Shown: positions 22,951 through 23,075 of the stretch, piece after piece
Layout: every line of letters starts with the position of its first letter
Numbering within the stretch: the stretch's first letter is position 1
From: Thermodesulfobacteriota bacterium
GTDB taxonomy: Bacteria; Desulfobacterota; DSM-4660; Desulfatiglandales; Desulfatiglandaceae
Reading direction: 5' to 3'
Length of the DNA: 23,075 nucleotides
NCBI GenBank assembly: GCA_028278625.1
Contig: JANQDY010000117.1
Location: 1 to 23,075 of the forward strand
Notes under the pieces: generated by a model
What the model saw: only the letters and a program-made list of their open reading frames with translations
What the model was told of the DNA's origin: nothing
Database searches by the model: none
Program-made: the position numbers and the translations under genes

Positions 22951-23075
22951 ATGGCGTCTTTTGCATTAATATTGGCACAAACTGCTATTGCTTTTCCAGT
23001 TGCGCCAATGGATCTTACGATTTTATCGCGTGAAAAGAGCAGGCGCCTGAACTGGGAACGCTTTTTGCACAGTCC
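22951..23075 (+). CDS. Possible gene start cut by the window edge
   Basis: A frame beginning at ATG 22951 stays open to the right edge (41 codons); an internal ATG at 23008 is another possible start, reading MDLTILSREKSRRLNWERF. No clear ribosome-binding site precedes either. The last part, rich in Arg, Lys and Glu, is more protein-like than the first. I do not recognise it, and it may be chance. Confidence 0.2.
   Translation, partial: MASFALILAQTAIAFPVAPMDLTILSREKSRRLNWERFLHS
22971..23009. repeat. Imperfect inverted repeat near the right edge
   Basis: ATTGGCACAAACTG (22971-22984) pairs with CAGTTGCGCCAAT (22997-23009) with one mismatch and one bulge around a 12-nt loop. No U tract follows on either strand. 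It shares the GCGCCAA/TTGGCGC flavour of the half-site array to its left. Confidence 0.45.

Larger units (their letters stand above)
22645..23075. other. 431-bp cyclase upstream region, rich in repeats
   Basis: No gene longer than the edge frame at 22951 is supported. The region contains a direct repeat (22721-22790), a half-site array (22818-22850) and an inverted repeat (22971-23009). A minus-strand frame running through here into the cyclase gene (22463-22978) is a shadow. Confidence 0.6.

Noticed and set aside
22463..22978. 171-codon minus-strand frame partly over the cyclase
   Set aside because: It covers the repeats and half-site array, overlaps the cyclase in another frame and has no ribosome-binding site or recognisable domain.
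22974..22993. Sigma54 promoter suggested by TGGCAC followed by TTGCT
   Set aside because: The GG-to-GC distance is 14 nt for the TTGCT and 8 nt for the nearer GC, not the required 10.

Overview
The window reads as ordinary chromosomal DNA (GC in the mid to high 50s by eye) of an anaerobic Desulfobacterota-like bacterium. This is inferred from the gene set (DUF151 nuclease, DUF169 protein, non-pyrrolysine MttB homolog, SLOG-DUF6794 protein, PutA without a DNA-binding domain) and has not been tested by alignment. There are no rRNA or tRNA genes, CRISPR arrays or complete mobile elements.

Left part (1-6385, + strand). A GC-rich small gene (245-499) lies in AT-rich flanks and encodes an 84-residue peptide with six C-x-x-G units behind a Y-x-x-P-x-V leader. 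It is the best candidate here for an unusual system, probably a RiPP precursor whose enzymes would lie to the left of the window. After a 276-bp spacer with a hairpin, an inverted repeat and a possible promoter come a DUF151 nuclease gene and a tightly packed four-gene set: membrane-anchored transglutaminase-fold protein, ABC ATPase, about 12-TM ABC permease and PHP phosphoesterase. Two of the junctions are 8-nt start/stop overlaps.

Middle (6402-12386, - strand). Genes run leftward: a GH18 chitinase with a duplicated Ig-like plus chitin-binding module, a papain-like secreted protein 14 nt behind it, then a SLOG/molybdenum-carrier-like protein fused to DUF6794, a divergent MurJ-type flippase and a small conserved-looking protein overlapping it by ATGA.

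Right-centre (12534-20993). A good sigma70-type promoter drives DUF169, an alternative ornithine cyclodeaminase (TIGR00300/LOR-SDH family) and a long PutA. Together the last two would take ornithine to proline and proline to glutamate. Facing this operon are a class III ornithine/4-aminobutyrate-type aminotransferase and an AT-rich MttB-family methyltransferase. The aminotransferase could feed the same pathway from ornithine. The methyltransferase could in principle make proline or N-methylproline available from proline betaine, but that is conjecture.

Right end (21175-23075). A membrane class III nucleotidyl cyclase with atypical purine-selecting residues starts at a TTG. Its 430-bp upstream region is rich in ordered sequence: a 25-bp imperfect direct repeat, an array of four alternating CGCAA half-sites forming three overlapping palindromes, and a further inverted repeat. 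Several genes in the window use GTG or TTG starts (cyclase, papain-like protein, PHP protein, cyclodeaminase).
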